Part shown: positions 6,162 to 6,876 of the stretch, one piece after another
How the letters are laid out: each line of letters begins with the position of its first letter
How positions within the stretch are numbered: the stretch's first letter is position 1
Assembly (NCBI GenBank): GCA_036835375.1
Contig: DAITMB010000194.1
Coordinates: 1 to 6,876, forward strand
DNA length: 6,876 nt
Reading direction: 5' to 3'
Source: JANQTF01 sp036835375
GTDB taxonomy: Bacteria > Bacteroidota > Bacteroidia > J057
Notes under the pieces: generated by a model
The model's database searches: none
What the model was told of the DNA's origin: nothing
The model's input: the letters and a program-made list of their open reading frames with translations, nothing else
Translations under genes and position numbers: made by a program

Positions 6162-6860
6162 ATGCATGTATTCATGTTTCTTTTCGTGATGCTGCTCATA
6201 GGGCTACCAACGGCCTCCTGGAGCCAAAGCTCGCTTCAGATTCGTAAAAAAAATACCATTGAGGTGTATTACCCGGTAAGCCATTTTTTCGATGAAACCC
6301 CTACTAATTGGACCATTCTTGTGCCATACAGAAAAAGGGTGCAGGAACCAGATGGGTCTCGTTCATGGAAAGACTCCTATATGGCACCGCCAGCCATTGG
6401 CCTTTCGTACATTCGCAACTTGAGCCGCAAAGCAAGTGTGATGATCTCATCCACTGGTTATTCGATGCTGTATTACAATGACAACAGAGTTCCAGGTGAG
6501 ACCATCAGGCGAGAATTTGTCTTGTTTTCCGCAGGGTATCTTCATGAAGTTATGGCTTATCGGCGGGTTCGCCTGCAGGTTTTGGGGGCGATCAATCACC
6601 GAATTGGAGGCGAAACAGTTCACATTTACTATCCCTTTCCATGGGAACCCAGGGTTGAAGGCCTTACTTATAAAGACTTGGGGTTTTCTATGGGGGTAAG
6701 AGGGACTTATGAGTTTTCCAGGAGCTTTCTACTATCAGTTGGTATGAAGTACACCCACTTCGTATATTTTCATGATGAAGGGATCGACTTCTTCGGCGAT
6801 CATGAAGATCCCACGCCGAGTACCCTGACGATCAAATGGGGGCTGGGATATCGGTTTTGA
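6162..6860 (+). CDS. Exported protein of unknown function, possible small outer-membrane beta-barrel
   Basis: This 232-residue protein starts with a signal peptide (MHVFMFLFVMLLIGLPTASW, cleavage probably after SWS at 21). The mature part has many short stretches of alternating aromatic or hydrophobic and polar residues, such as NTIEVYYPVSHFF, SVMISSTGYSMLYYN, LLSVGMKYTHFVYF and TIKWGLGYRF, and ends in Phe preceded by aromatic residues, as outer-membrane barrels often do. No specific family is recognised. Similar short proteins are often described as outer membrane beta-barrel or porin-like hypothetical proteins in Bacteroidota. It begins 3 nt after the protease stop, so it is almost certainly on the same transcript and may be translationally coupled, which would make its expression sensitive to the upstream TGA. 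Other ATGs at 6174 and 6189 would shorten the signal peptide, so 6162 is preferred. Confidence 0.75.
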   Translation: MHVFMFLFVMLLIGLPTASWSQSSLQIRKKNTIEVYYPVSHFFDETPTNWTILVPYRKRVQEPDGSRSWKDSYMAPPAIGLSYIRNLSRKASVMISSTGYSMLYYNDNRVPGETIRREFVLFSAGYLHEVMAYRRVRLQVLGAINHRIGGETVHIYYPFPWEPRVEGLTYKDLGFSMGVRGTYEFSRSFLLSVGMKYTHFVYFHDEGIDFFGDHEDPTPSTLTIKWGLGYRF

Positions 6861-6876
6861 GGGGGGATGATCATGA

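Noticed and set aside
6867..6876. Start of another gene (ATGATCATGA after a run of six G)
   Set aside because: Only 10 bases remain. The G-run and ATG 7 nt after the previous stop are suggestive of a coupled gene, but nothing can be supported.

Overview
The window reads as a draft chromosomal segment from a member of the Bacteroidota. The strongest evidence is a type IX secretion (T9SS) C-terminal sorting domain on an exported M4 metalloprotease, with a YPNP motif and a KLIKL end. Supporting signs are a TruB without a long C-terminal extension, a truB-ribF pair, and gene starts without Shine-Dalgarno sequences. Base composition is roughly balanced in the coding regions and clearly AT-rich around 3690-3860. 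I cannot place the organism below phylum; a marine or environmental Saprospiria- or Cytophagia-like lineage is only a guess. All confident genes are on the + strand.

Left part (1-3549): the possible tail of an unidentified gene is followed by a 553-residue fusion of a response-regulator receiver, a thioredoxin-fold domain and a thioredoxin-reductase-like flavoprotein. The fusion keeps the phosphorylation site and the nucleotide-binding motifs but lacks the redox CxxC in both the thioredoxin-fold and reductase parts. After a 115-nt gap come truB (tRNA pseudouridine-55 synthase) and, 25 nt later, ribF (bifunctional riboflavin kinase/FAD synthetase). These two are housekeeping genes and probably share a transcript. 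RibF makes FAD, which the flavoprotein should need, but that link may be coincidental.

Middle (3550-4181): about 630 nt without a confident gene. It holds a possible 34-codon minus-strand ORF, an AT-rich stretch with a perfect 9-bp inverted repeat, and a 100-N assembly gap bordered on both sides by CT dinucleotide repeats.

Right part (4182-6876): an exported thermolysin-type (M4) protease precursor made of signal peptide, FTP/PepSY-like propeptide, catalytic domain and T9SS sorting domain. It is interrupted by one in-frame TGA in the propeptide and has no ATG in front of its signal peptide. It is either a recent pseudogene or a sequence-quality artefact. Three nucleotides after its stop begins a small exported protein with a beta-barrel-like pattern and a C-terminal Phe, probably co-transcribed with the protease.

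I see no tRNA, rRNA, CRISPR array, insertion sequence or phage gene. The most unusual items are the CxxC-less signalling-redox fusion, the lesions in the protease, and the CT repeat that broke the assembly just upstream of it.
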